From NCBI GenBank assembly GCA_023428265.1, contig JAEYYW010000153.1, positions 1-35,398 of the forward strand: a stretch of 35,398 nucleotides of DNA, read 5' to 3'. The translations under genes and the position numbers were made by a program. The number at the start of each line of letters is the position of its first letter. The first letter of the stretch is position 1. This document shows positions 1 to 8,235 of this stretch, piece by piece. Under the pieces are notes generated by a model. The model was not told where the DNA came from, made no database searches, and saw nothing but the letters and a program-made list of their open reading frames with translations. The DNA comes from Bacillota bacterium. GTDB lineage: Bacteria; Bacillota; Clostridia; Christensenellales; UMGS416.

Positions 1-604
1 GCAGAGCCCGATCCATGGTCAGCCCCACCCAGGCCAGATCATACAGCGAATCGCCGCCAAACAGCTGGTTTTGCTGTGCCTCATGCGGATTGCCCGCTGC
101 CCGTTCCAGCGCGCGGATGACACGCCGCACGTTGTTGGGGTGGATTGCCTCCGCGGCCTTTGGGTCAGCTTCCATCAGGCGCCGGTGAAGCGCTTCATTG
201 CCATACTGCCCGGCATACTGCCACAGTTCCTTACGCAAGTCTTCATCCGGCTGGGCATCGTCAAAGGTGAGCGGGTACACGGTGGCGCTGATGTATAGCC
301 CGGTGCCTCCGCAAAGGATGGGGAGCTTCCCCCGGCCAGCGGTGCCCTCAATCGCAGCGCGGGCCATTTCCTGGAACTTTGCGGCGCCAAACTCTTCACC
401 GGGGTCTGCGCAATCGAGCAAATGGTGAGGGATCCCTCCCCTCTCCTGCTCGGCAGGCTTTGCAGTGCCGATGTCCATGCCGCGATACACCTGCATGGAA
501 TCAGCGGAGACAATCTCGCCTCCTAATCGCTGTGCCAAAGAGACAGCCAGCGCGGTTTTGCCGCTGGCCGTGGGCCCGCAGATCACGATGAGCTTCTGTT
601 TCAT
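1..604 (-). CDS. miaA: tRNA dimethylallyltransferase MiaA (3' end cut by window edge)
   Basis: MiaA adds a dimethylallyl group from DMAPP to N6 of A37 in tRNAs that read UNN codons. The ATG at 604-602 opens a frame of 201 codons that is still open at the left edge, so the C-terminal third is missing. Visible family motifs are the P-loop GPTASGKT (residues 10-17), SADSMQVYRGMDIGTAKP (about 37-54), the HHLLD segment, GGTGLYI, and HPNNVRRVIRALE near residue 165. The start lies one base past the mutL TAG, so it is probably translated by coupling to mutL. MiaB, which acts next on the same base, is encoded at the head of the same gene run. Identification is firm; only the end is unseen. Confidence 0.96.
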   Translation of the reverse strand, partial: MKQKLIVICGPTASGKTALAVSLAQRLGGEIVSADSMQVYRGMDIGTAKPAEQERGGIPHHLLDCADPGEEFGAAKFQEMARAAIEGTAGRGKLPILCGGTGLYISATVYPLTFDDAQPDEDLRKELWQYAGQYGNEALHRRLMEADPKAAEAIHPNNVRRVIRALERAAGNPHEAQQNQLFGGDSLYDLAWVGLTMDRAL

Positions 605-605
605 A

Positions 606-2588
606 CTATTTGACCCGTTTGAATTGCTTTTCCATGCTCTTACGATCCAACACGATCACAAACGGCCGGCCATGGGGGCAGGTCAAGGGCATTTCCTCGC
701 TGGCGATGATCGCAGCCAGAGCCGACAGCTCGGATGCGCTCAACCTGTCGCCGCCCTTTACAGCTTTCTTGCACGCCATTGACATCAGGCGCTCCTGCTT
801 CAGCTCCTCGGTGCGCAACGTTCTGTCCTCACTCAGGATATCCAGAAGTTCATACAGAAAGTCCTGCACCTGCGGCTGCCCAAGTATGAAGGGCACCGAG
901 CGCACCTGGTAGCTCAGCTTGCCATACTCCTCCAGCTCAAAACCCATGCTTTCCAACACCGCCAGGTTCTCATCCAGCGAAGCCTTTTGCTCGTGGGTCA
1001 GATTGACGACTTGGGGGATCAACAGCTTTTGACTGCAGGGCTCAGCGCTGCGAAGCCTTTCCACAAAATGCTCATACAACAGCCGCTCATGGGCGGCGTG
1101 CTGGTCCGCGATCAGCAGCTTGTCCTCAAACTCCATCAAGGCATAGGTGTCAAACACCTGCCCGATCACCCGCACCGCCGGTGGTAATGCCGCAGGCTGC
1201 CGGGCTGCGGCAGCCTCTGATGCTTCTGCGGCGGCTTGCTGCGGCTGTGCGGCCACATTGGGGATGCTGGGCCTCTGCATCAGGGTGAGCTGCTCCTGCG
1301 AGAACCTGGTTCCGGGCAGCACTGCGCCGCCAATGGCCGTCCGCAGGCTTTCCTTCAGGCGATCCACCGATTCGGCCACCGTTTCCGTGGGTTTTACCCC
1401 ATCCAGCGTGGGGGCCATAGTTACGGTGCGTTGGGCGTATATCGGGGCAAACTCACGCATTGGGTCTCCCCCGATGGAATCCGCGCGATTGGCTGAGGGG
1501 GTTGCGTTAGCCTCTTCTCCCCCGCTCTGCTCCCGCTCCTGGGGCGCTGGCGCTTCCGAGGATGATCCGACTGGAAACGACCAGACCAACGGTTGGCTCT
1601 TGATCCGCTCCACTGCTTTGGATACGGCGATCTCAACCAGGTTCTTGACGCTGTATTCATTGACAAACCGCACCTGCAGTTTGTTGGGATGGACGTTGAC
1701 ATCCACATCGGCCGGCGGCACAGCCAGATGCAGCACGAACCCCGGGAATTTCCGGCTGTCGGTCATGCCTGCAAAGACACGCTCCACAATGGCGCTGATG
1801 GCGGCATTGTTAACCGGGCGGCCATTGACGATCAGCATCTGGCGGCCCCGGTTGCCGTGGGCATCGGCGGCGGAAAACAGATAGCCGGATACGGAAACGC
1901 CCCCGGCGGATTGCTCCACCGGCAGCAGCCCCTGGGCAACATCGCGGCCAAAAATGCTGTAGACGGCGTTTTTTAAGCTGCCGTCGCCGGCACTGTGGTA
2001 GAACACCTTGCCATTGTTGATGAACTTGATCGATACGTCGGGCCGGGCTAAAATGTGCCGCGTCACGATGGAGCTGACATAAGACGCTTCGATGGCCGGC
2101 TTGTTTAGAAATTTCAAACGCGCCGGGGTGTTGTAAAACAAATCTGTGGCGATGATCGACGTACCATCGGGGCAGCCGAACTCGCTCATGGAGACTTTGT
2201 TGCCGCCGTGGATTGTCAGCCGCACGCCTGCCGGCTGTGCGGCGGGTTTGGTTGTCAACTCCAGGCGGGAAACGGCGGCAATGCTATAGAGCGCCTCACC
2301 GCGAAAGCCCATCTGCGTGATGTTGTACAAGTCATCCAGCGTTTGGATCTTGCTGGTGGCGTGGCGCAGAAACGCCAGCTCCACTTCCGGCGCCGCGATG
2401 CCGGCACCGTTGTCGGTGACGCGGATGTGCTGCACGCCGCCTTCTTTGATTTCCACGGTCACAAAGGTGCTGCCGGCATCCAGGGAGTTTTCCAGCAACT
2501 CCTTGACCACAGAGGCGGGCTTTTCCACCACCTCTCCGGCGGCGATTTTCTGTGCGATGCTCTCATCGAGCAGATGAATCTGAGGCAT
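606..2588 (-). CDS. mutL: DNA mismatch repair protein MutL (endonuclease type)
   Basis: MutL couples MutS mismatch recognition to strand removal. The N-terminal GHKL ATPase domain (about 1-330) shows IAAGEVVEKP, the DNGAGI loop and FRGEALYSIAAVS. A Pro/Ala/Gln-rich linker follows. The C-terminal dimerisation domain has the nuclease motif DQHAAHE at about 495 (DQHA-x2-E-x4-E), an ACKKAVKGG segment near 606 and CPHGRP near 638, the set seen in MutL that nicks DNA itself in bacteria without MutH. I use the ATG at 2588-2586, which shares one base with the mutS stop (TGATG); a TTG one codon upstream is also in frame. Length, 660 aa, is normal for the family. Confidence 0.97.
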   Translation of the reverse strand: MPQIHLLDESIAQKIAAGEVVEKPASVVKELLENSLDAGSTFVTVEIKEGGVQHIRVTDNGAGIAAPEVELAFLRHATSKIQTLDDLYNITQMGFRGEALYSIAAVSRLELTTKPAAQPAGVRLTIHGGNKVSMSEFGCPDGTSIIATDLFYNTPARLKFLNKPAIEASYVSSIVTRHILARPDVSIKFINNGKVFYHSAGDGSLKNAVYSIFGRDVAQGLLPVEQSAGGVSVSGYLFSAADAHGNRGRQMLIVNGRPVNNAAISAIVERVFAGMTDSRKFPGFVLHLAVPPADVDVNVHPNKLQVRFVNEYSVKNLVEIAVSKAVERIKSQPLVWSFPVGSSSEAPAPQEREQSGGEEANATPSANRADSIGGDPMREFAPIYAQRTVTMAPTLDGVKPTETVAESVDRLKESLRTAIGGAVLPGTRFSQEQLTLMQRPSIPNVAAQPQQAAAEASEAAAARQPAALPPAVRVIGQVFDTYALMEFEDKLLIADQHAAHERLLYEHFVERLRSAEPCSQKLLIPQVVNLTHEQKASLDENLAVLESMGFELEEYGKLSYQVRSVPFILGQPQVQDFLYELLDILSEDRTLRTEELKQERLMSMACKKAVKGGDRLSASELSALAAIIASEEMPLTCPHGRPFVIVLDRKSMEKQFKRVK

Positions 2589-5209
2589 CAATCTGCCTTT
2601 CTTTCCATGCGTTGTTTCAGGCGGTTTAGCAGATACAGCGCGTCAATGGGCGTTGTGGTTGTGATGTCCAGGCTCCGGATCTCGTCCAGCAGCTCTGCAT
2701 AGGGGATCACATCCATAAAGCTCATTTGAACGGTGCTGGCCTTCAGATTGTCCGCCGTCTTTCGGGCGTTTTCCAGCACCCGGGATTTGTTGATATCTGC
2801 TTCCTCAAGCTTGCCAAGTATTTCTCTGGCCCGCAGAATCACTCCCTGCGGCAGCCCGGCCAAGCCGGCCACATGGATACCGAAGCTCTTGTCGGCGCCA
2901 CCACGCACGATCCGCCTCAGGAAGATCACCTCTTCTCCCTGCTCCTTGACGGAAATGCAATAGTTCTTCACGCCGGGCACCTTGTCTTCCAGCTCTGTGA
3001 GCTCATGATAATGGGTGGCAAACAGCGCCTTGGCGCCCAATGTTTCGTTATTGCAAATGTGCTCCACCACGGCCCAGGCGATGCTGAGACCGTCAAACGT
3101 GCTGGTGCCCCGGCCAATTTCATCCAGGATGATCAGGCTGTTGCGGGTGGCTTTTGCCAGGATGGACGCAACTTCGGCCATTTCCACCATGAACGTGCTC
3201 TGCCCTAGGAACAAATCATCAGACGCGCCCACGCGGGTGAACACGCGGTCGGTGATGGCGATGTTGGCCTTTTTGGCAGGCACAAAGCAGCCCATGTGCG
3301 CCAGAATTGTAATGATCGCCACCTGGCGCAGGTAGGTGCTTTTACCGGCCATGTTGGGCCCGGTGATGATCAGGAAGCGGTTCTGGCCCATATCCAGCAC
3401 CGTGTTGTTGGGCACGAATTGCTGCGAACCAATGGAGCGCTCCACCACGGGGTGGCGGCCATCGGCAATATGGATGATGCCATCGGTGTTGATCTCTGGC
3501 CGCACGTAATTGTGTTTTAATGAAAGCCTGGCGAAGGAATGCAGCACATCCAGCGCCGACAGCGCCGCTGCAGTGGCCTGCATTCGGGGGATCTGCCGCT
3601 CCAATGCCTCGCGGATCTCGGCAAACAGACTTTGCTCCAGCTTGACGCTGCGTTCTTCGGCGTGCAGCACCGTGTCTTCCAGTTCCTTCAGTTCCGGTGT
3701 GATGAATCTCTCGCCATTGGCCAGCGTTTGCTTGCGGATGTAGCGGTATGGCACAGCGGCGAGGTTGGAGTTGGTCACCTCGATGTAATATCCAAACACC
3801 TTATTAAAGCCCACCCGCAGGTTTTTGATGCCGGTGGCCTCCCGCTCCGATGCCTCCATCGCGGCGATGAGTTCCCTGCCTTTGGTGAATGCATTGCGCA
3901 GCGTATCCAGCTCCGGGTTGTAGCCGTCACGGATGATGCCACCGTCGCGGATGCCCGGTGGCGGGTTGTCGGCGATGGCGTTGCCCAGCAACGAGCAAAC
4001 GTCTTCCAAGGGGTCCATCTGCTCATTGAGCTCCAGCAGGATTGGCGCGTGGCAGCCTTCCAGCGTTTGCTTGAGCTCCGGCAGCACGGCAAGAGATTGC
4101 TGCAGTGCCTGGCAGTCGCGGGCATTGATGGAGCCATAGGAGATTTTTGCGAGGATACGCTCGATGTCCTTGATCTTCAGGAGCAGATCGTCAATGGAAT
4201 CGCACAGGATCAGGTTTTCTTTCAGTTCGGCCACACCGTCCAGGCGTCTGTTGATCATGGTGATTGATTGCAGCGGCTGCTCCAGCCATGTCTTTAGAAG
4301 CCGCGCGCCCATCGCCGTGGCTGTGTTGTCAATCAGCCACAGCAGCGAGCCTTTGCGCGATTGGCCCCGCATCGTCTGCGTGAGCTCCAGATTGCGGCGG
4401 GCTGCCGGATCAATCAGCATATACTGCTGCAGCTCATACTTCTCCATCGAGTTGATATGAGCCAGGCCGTTTTTCTGCGTGGATTCCAGATAGCGCATCA
4501 GGGCCCCTGCGGCACAAAGCGCGTTTGAGCCGATGTTGAGCAGCGCATCCGGCCCGAAGCGCTTGACCAGTGTTTCCGATACTTCCAGGTCCGCATAAGC
4601 GTTTTCGTCATATGGAGCCTGCGGCCAGGGCAGCAGCTTCCGGTAAGCGTCGCTCAGCTGCGCGTCCAGGTGCATCTCGGTGTTTGCCAGGATCTCGCTT
4701 GGCTGCAGGCGCAGCAGTTCATCCAGCAGTGCAGAGCCCTGATATGCAAACTCTGTCATGCTGCCGTGGCCGGTGGACACATCCACAAAGGCCAAACCGA
4801 TAATATCTGCATTTTTGAACACCGACGCGATGTAGTTGTTTGATTTCTCATCCAGCATCGATGATTCGATCACGGTGCCCGGTGTGATGATGCGCACCAC
4901 ATCGCGCTCCACCAGCCCATCTGATTCTGCGGGGTCGGTCATCTGCTCGCAGATGGCCACCTTGTAGCCCTTCTCCAGCAGGCGGTTCACATAGGTCTCC
5001 ACCGCGTGGAAGGGCACACCGCACATCGGGGCCCGCTCTGCAAGGCCGCAATCACGGCCGGTCAGCGTGAGCTCCAGCTCCCGAGACGCCAACACTGCGT
5101 CATCAAAGAACATTTCATAAAAATCACCCAAGCGGAAGAAGAGCAGTGAATCCTTGTGCTGCTCTTTCAGGCGCATATATTGCCCCATCATCGGTGATAG
5201 CTTGGCCAT
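2588..5209 (-). CDS. mutS: DNA mismatch repair protein MutS
   Basis: MutS binds mismatched DNA and recruits MutL. At 873 aa it has the full architecture: mismatch-binding domain I with the FYEMF motif near residue 31, connector, core/lever and clamp regions, and a C-terminal ABC-type ATPase. The ATPase shows Walker A GPNMAGKST near 615, the Walker B/signature run LDEIGRGTSTFDG, and the ATHYHEL switch. ATG at 5209-5207 follows a GGGGAG site six bases upstream. It lies 37 bp after miaB and overlaps mutL by one base, so miaB-mutS-mutL-miaA is probably one transcript. Confidence 0.98.
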   Translation of the reverse strand: MAKLSPMMGQYMRLKEQHKDSLLFFRLGDFYEMFFDDAVLASRELELTLTGRDCGLAERAPMCGVPFHAVETYVNRLLEKGYKVAICEQMTDPAESDGLVERDVVRIITPGTVIESSMLDEKSNNYIASVFKNADIIGLAFVDVSTGHGSMTEFAYQGSALLDELLRLQPSEILANTEMHLDAQLSDAYRKLLPWPQAPYDENAYADLEVSETLVKRFGPDALLNIGSNALCAAGALMRYLESTQKNGLAHINSMEKYELQQYMLIDPAARRNLELTQTMRGQSRKGSLLWLIDNTATAMGARLLKTWLEQPLQSITMINRRLDGVAELKENLILCDSIDDLLLKIKDIERILAKISYGSINARDCQALQQSLAVLPELKQTLEGCHAPILLELNEQMDPLEDVCSLLGNAIADNPPPGIRDGGIIRDGYNPELDTLRNAFTKGRELIAAMEASEREATGIKNLRVGFNKVFGYYIEVTNSNLAAVPYRYIRKQTLANGERFITPELKELEDTVLHAEERSVKLEQSLFAEIREALERQIPRMQATAAALSALDVLHSFARLSLKHNYVRPEINTDGIIHIADGRHPVVERSIGSQQFVPNNTVLDMGQNRFLIITGPNMAGKSTYLRQVAIITILAHMGCFVPAKKANIAITDRVFTRVGASDDLFLGQSTFMVEMAEVASILAKATRNSLIILDEIGRGTSTFDGLSIAWAVVEHICNNETLGAKALFATHYHELTELEDKVPGVKNYCISVKEQGEEVIFLRRIVRGGADKSFGIHVAGLAGLPQGVILRAREILGKLEEADINKSRVLENARKTADNLKASTVQMSFMDVIPYAELLDEIRSLDITTTTPIDALYLLNRLKQRMERKAD

Positions 5210-5246
5210 TCTTCTCCCCTGCTGTGTCTATGGCGGTCAAGCACAA

Positions 5247-6641
5247 CTACGCAATGATCTCGCCAAACAATGTGTTGGCCATCGGTTTTGTGATCCGCAC
5301 CGTGACTATTTGGCCGATCATGCCGGCGTCCCCCTCCAGATTCACCATCCTGCCGCTCTCTGTGCGGCCGCTCACATGGTTCTTCCTTCGCTTGCTCAGC
5401 GATTCCACCAGCACGCGCTCCACGCGGCCCACCGCCGACCCATCAAGCTCCGTGGTGATGGAGGCTTGCAATGCGTTCAAGCGGGCCAGACGCTCTTTTT
5501 TCACATCTTCCGGCACCTGATCGGCCATCTTCGCCGCGGGGGTCCCTGTCCGTCGGGAGTACTTGAATGTGAAGGAAGAATTGAAACGGACGGACTCCAC
5601 CAGCCTTAGCGTTTCGGCAAAGTCTTCTTCCGTCTCCCCAGGGAACCCCACGATGAAATCTGAGGACAGACCGATATCCGGCATGGCTACCCGAAGCTTC
5701 TTCACCAGATCAAGATACTGCTCCGCTGTATAGCGGCGGTTCATCTGCTGCAGGATCCGGTCGCTGCCGGACTGCACCGGCAGGTGGATTTGATTGCACA
5801 CAACGGAAGACCGGGCCATAACCTCGATCAAGCGGTCGGATAAATCCTTAGGGTGCGAAGTCATAAAGCGCAGGCGCGCAAGACCAGGCACCTCTCGCTC
5901 TATCCGTTCCAACAGCTCCGGAAACCCTTCGCCGCTGCTTGCCCGATAAGAATTCACGTTCTGCCCCAGCAGCGTGATCTCGCGGACACCATGCTCCACC
6001 AATCCCCGGATTTCCTCCACAATATGCTGCGGCTCCCGGCTGCGCTCCCGGCCACGCACATGGGGCACGATGCAGTAGGAGCAGAAGTTGTCGCAGCCAT
6101 ACATGATCGTGACAAAGGCAGTGACCGACTCTGCGCGGACAGCCGGCAGACCCTCCACAATGCGGCCTTCTTCCTGAGAGACACGCACGTAGGACTTGTC
6201 CGATTCAATGGCGTTGACCAGTAGCTCCGGCAGCTCGTGCAGGTTGTGCGTGCCGAAAACCAGATCCACATGGCGCATTTTTGACACGAGTTTGGCGGCG
6301 GCCTTTTCCTGCTGCATCATGCAGCCGCACACGCCAATGAGCAAGCCTGGCTTTTGACGCTTCAGGTTCATCAGTGCGCCCACATTGCCATAAACCCTGT
6401 TTTCCGCATGCTCTCGCACGCAGCAGGTATTGATCAGGATCAGGTCCGCATCGCCCTGATCGGCTGCCGCTTGCATGCCAAGGCCCTGCAGGATGCCTGC
6501 AATCTTTTCCGAATCATGGGCATTCATCTGGCAGCCGTAGGTGATGATATGATAACGCTTGCCACTCAGCAGCATCTCTGCCGCGGCATGTTTGGCCTGG
6601 TCGGCAAGCGTTGCCGGGTTTTCATTCTGTTCGCGGGTCAT
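5247..6641 (-). CDS. miaB: tRNA-2-methylthio-N6-dimethylallyladenosine synthase MiaB
   Basis: MiaB is a radical-SAM methylthiotransferase that adds the 2-methylthio group to i6A37, the product of MiaA. All expected domains are present in 464 aa: an N-terminal UPF0004 domain with cluster cysteines C37, C73 or C74, and C105 or C107; a radical SAM core with CxxxCxxC at 183-190 (CDNFCSYC); and a C-terminal TRAM RNA-binding domain (about 395-460). ATG at 6641-6639 is preceded by AGGAG about 14 bases upstream, a rather long spacing. It is the first gene of the miaB-mutS-mutL-miaA run, with a promoter at 6673-6701. Confidence 0.97.
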   Translation of the reverse strand: MTREQNENPATLADQAKHAAAEMLLSGKRYHIITYGCQMNAHDSEKIAGILQGLGMQAAADQGDADLILINTCCVREHAENRVYGNVGALMNLKRQKPGLLIGVCGCMMQQEKAAAKLVSKMRHVDLVFGTHNLHELPELLVNAIESDKSYVRVSQEEGRIVEGLPAVRAESVTAFVTIMYGCDNFCSYCIVPHVRGRERSREPQHIVEEIRGLVEHGVREITLLGQNVNSYRASSGEGFPELLERIEREVPGLARLRFMTSHPKDLSDRLIEVMARSSVVCNQIHLPVQSGSDRILQQMNRRYTAEQYLDLVKKLRVAMPDIGLSSDFIVGFPGETEEDFAETLRLVESVRFNSSFTFKYSRRTGTPAAKMADQVPEDVKKERLARLNALQASITTELDGSAVGRVERVLVESLSKRRKNHVSGRTESGRMVNLEGDAGMIGQIVTVRITKPMANTLFGEIIA

Positions 6642-6672
6642 CCTGTGGTGCTCAACTCCTTGTATGGCAAAT

Positions 6673-6701
6673 ATTATAAAGCCTCAGCATGTTGGGTGCA
6701 A
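6673..6701 (-). promoter_or_regulatory. Putative sigma-A promoter of the miaB-mutS-mutL-miaA run
   Basis: On the minus strand a perfect -10 TATAAT (6678-6673) lies 17 bases after TTGCAC (6701-6696), a weak -35. The predicted start near 6666 leaves a leader of about 25 bases that contains AGGAG. The -35 sits inside the loop of an 8-bp inverted repeat (TCAGCATG at 6684-6691 and its complement at 6713-6720). Confidence 0.55.
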
Positions 6702-6757
6702 CCCATCACAAGCATGCTGAAGCATCAGGAAGCACAGGAGCGTGCGGGCTCATGGGG

Positions 6758-7330
6758 TTAGTTCAACTCATCCAGCGTTAGGCTGAAGCTGGGGGCGAAG
6801 TGCTTCAGGAAATAGTTCACCTCGGGCAATGCCAGATCGTCGAGCTCTTTACGAATGGACACAGTGGCTTTCTCAAACTCCCGGTTGCCTGCCTTCAACT
6901 CATCCAGGCACTTCAGATATGCGCATATTTTATCGGCAGCCTTCATCAGTCTGTGTTCCTCAGACTCCTGTTGAAACAGCAGCGGTTGATAATCCGCCTG
7001 CAGTTCCTCGGGAAGCATGCTGTAAAGCTTCTCGTTGGCCACCTGCTCAATGTGCTTATAAGCTTGCTTGATATGGGGATTGAAATATTTGATCGGCGTG
7101 GCAAGATCGCCGGTGATTACCTCGCTTGCCTCGTGAAACACAGCCAGCGTGGCCACGCGGTCAGCGTTCACATTGCCACCGAAATGGCGGTTGCGGATCG
7201 TTGCCAGGCCGTGGCCGATCATGGCCACCTGCAGGCTGTGCTCCTGGATGTTTTCCGGCTGGGTGTTGCGCATCAGGCCCCAACGGATGATGTGCTTCAT
7301 CCTGCCCAGATATGCAAAAAAATGGCTCAT
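6758..7330 (-). CDS. yfbR: YfbR-type 5'-deoxynucleotidase (HD-domain family)
   Basis: This 190-aa protein resembles E. coli YfbR along its whole length. YfbR dephosphorylates deoxyribonucleoside 5'-monophosphates in the cytosol. Shared features are the N-terminal SHFFAYLGR-type start, the RW pair (R16-W17; the Trp is the deoxyribose selector in YfbR), EHSLQVA with metal ligand H31, the GGNVNADR stretch, and the ADKICAYLK segment with the last metal Asp. The catalytic 'HD' pair is H66-E67 here (codon GAG at 7132-7130), where E. coli has Asp. ATG at 7330 is chosen because AGGAG lies eight bases upstream; a longer frame to 7414 reads through the promoter region and lacks a ribosome site. Confidence 0.88.
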   Translation of the reverse strand: MSHFFAYLGRMKHIIRWGLMRNTQPENIQEHSLQVAMIGHGLATIRNRHFGGNVNADRVATLAVFHEASEVITGDLATPIKYFNPHIKQAYKHIEQVANEKLYSMLPEELQADYQPLLFQQESEEHRLMKAADKICAYLKCLDELKAGNREFEKATVSIRKELDDLALPEVNYFLKHFAPSFSLTLDELN

Positions 7331-7345
7331 TTTAAATCTCCTATA

Positions 7346-7374
7346 TTGACAACTATCATTATCTCTGTTACGAT
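7346..7374 (+). promoter_or_regulatory. Sigma-A promoter of thiT
   Basis: Consensus TTGACA at 7346-7351, a 17-base spacer, then TACGAT at 7369-7374. The predicted start near 7381 lies just upstream of the TPP riboswitch, as expected for a riboswitch-controlled transcript. Confidence 0.7.
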
Positions 7375-7387
7375 TCATCCCAATCAA
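7358..7387 (-). promoter_or_regulatory. Putative promoter of the yfbR-like gene
   Basis: Minus-strand TTGATT (7387-7382), an 18-base spacer, then GATAAT (7363-7358). The predicted start is near 7351, about 20 bases before the ATG and just ahead of AGGAG. It overlaps the opposite-facing thiT promoter, so the two cannot easily be occupied together. Confidence 0.45.
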
Positions 7388-7397
7388 ATATTGATCC

Positions 7398-7483
7398 GCT
7401 GGGGGGGCATCCATCCGGATGCTGAGAGGCGCTGATGCGCGACCCTTGGAACCTGGGAGTTAACACTCGCGTAGGGAAGCGGC
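7398..7483 (+). ncRNA. TPP (THI-box) riboswitch
   Basis: The aptamer shows the hallmark blocks of the thiamine pyrophosphate riboswitch: GCTGAGAGG at 7421-7429, GACCCTTGGAACCTG at 7441-7455, and CGTAGGGAAGCG at 7470-7481. The G-rich 5' arm starts near 7400. It sits between the thiT promoter and a terminator-like hairpin at 7501-7526. By family knowledge, TPP binding should switch off the downstream transporter gene. Confidence 0.95.
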
Positions 7484-7500
7484 CTGGATTGGGCTTTGCT

Positions 7501-7534
7501 TCCCGCGTGCATGATTGCACGCGGGATTTCCTTA
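7501..7534 (+). terminator. Expression-platform terminator hairpin of the TPP riboswitch
   Basis: A perfect 11-bp stem (7501-7511 with 7516-7526, loop TGAT) is followed by TTTCCTTA. The U-run is interrupted, so termination may be only moderately efficient. Its position after the aptamer and before the thiT ribosome site (7569-7580) fits a transcriptional off-switch. Confidence 0.7.
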
Positions 7535-7587
7535 TGGATTGGAGTTGGCTTGACGGTTCTTCCGCTGCGGAGGAAAGGGAACCAGCC

Positions 7588-8235
7588 ATGTGGCAGAAAT
7601 TCCTCGAAGGATTCCAGAACCCGTTTGCCGACCCGATCACCCTTACAACCGTCCTGATCCTGATTGGCCTTGCCCTGCTCATCATCGCACTTATCGCGTT
7701 GCGCAAACTCAAGCTGGATACCCGCACGCTTGTGGTCGCCGCAATGTGCATCACAATTTCATTTTTGCTTTCATACATCCGGTTCTACCGCATGCCGCAA
7801 GGCGGAAGCGTTACGGCAGCAAGCATGCTGCCCATCATCCTGTTTGCCTGGCAGTTCGGACCGGTGCCCGGCCTTGCGGTGGGCTTGGTGTATGGCGCGC
7901 TGCAGTTCATCCAGGACGGCGCCAACTTCTCCTATGGCCTGATGGAGCCTGTGTTTGACTATTTCCTGGCGTTTGGCATCCTTGGCCTGGCAGGTCTTTT
8001 CAAAAAGCGCCTGACCTTTGGCATCATCGTGGTGGTTGCGCTGCGCTACATGCTTCACGTGGTTTCCGGTGTGATCTTCTTTTCGGAGTATGCAGAAGGG
8101 CAGCCGGTTTGGATCTACTCACTGGTTTACAACAGCTTCATGCTGCCGGAGCTGGCAATATGCCTTGTGGTCGCCAACCTGCCGGGGCTTCAGTCGGCAA
8201 TCACAAGGCACATGAAATCACCTGTTACAGGATGA
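7588..8235 (+). CDS. thiT: Thiamine transporter ThiT (ECF S-component)
   Basis: ThiT is the substrate-binding membrane subunit of the group II energy-coupling-factor thiamine transporter; shared EcfA/EcfA'/EcfT subunits are not in this window. The 215-aa product has about six membrane spans. It carries the family-like segments FGPVPGLAVGLVYGALQF and MEPVFDYFLAFGILGLAGLF. ATG at 7588 follows AGGAAAGGG; an open frame running further upstream is only riboswitch RNA read as codons. The TPP riboswitch independently supports thiamine as the substrate. The last 11 bases overlap the 3' end of pgi on the other strand. It appears monocistronic. Confidence 0.93.
   Translation: MWQKFLEGFQNPFADPITLTTVLILIGLALLIIALIALRKLKLDTRTLVVAAMCITISFLLSYIRFYRMPQGGSVTAASMLPIILFAWQFGPVPGLAVGLVYGALQFIQDGANFSYGLMEPVFDYFLAFGILGLAGLFKKRLTFGIIVVVALRYMLHVVSGVIFFSEYAEGQPVWIYSLVYNSFMLPELAICLVVANLPGLQSAITRHMKSPVTG

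Noticed and set aside
7331..7414. Upstream extension of the nucleotidase reading frame to 7414
   Set aside because: It would translate through both promoters and into the THI-box side, has no ribosome site, and the YfbR-like N terminus starts at the ATG at 7330.
8225..8235. Tail-to-tail 11-bp overlap of thiT and pgi
   Set aside because: Real, but short convergent overlaps are common and no regulatory structure is seen there.
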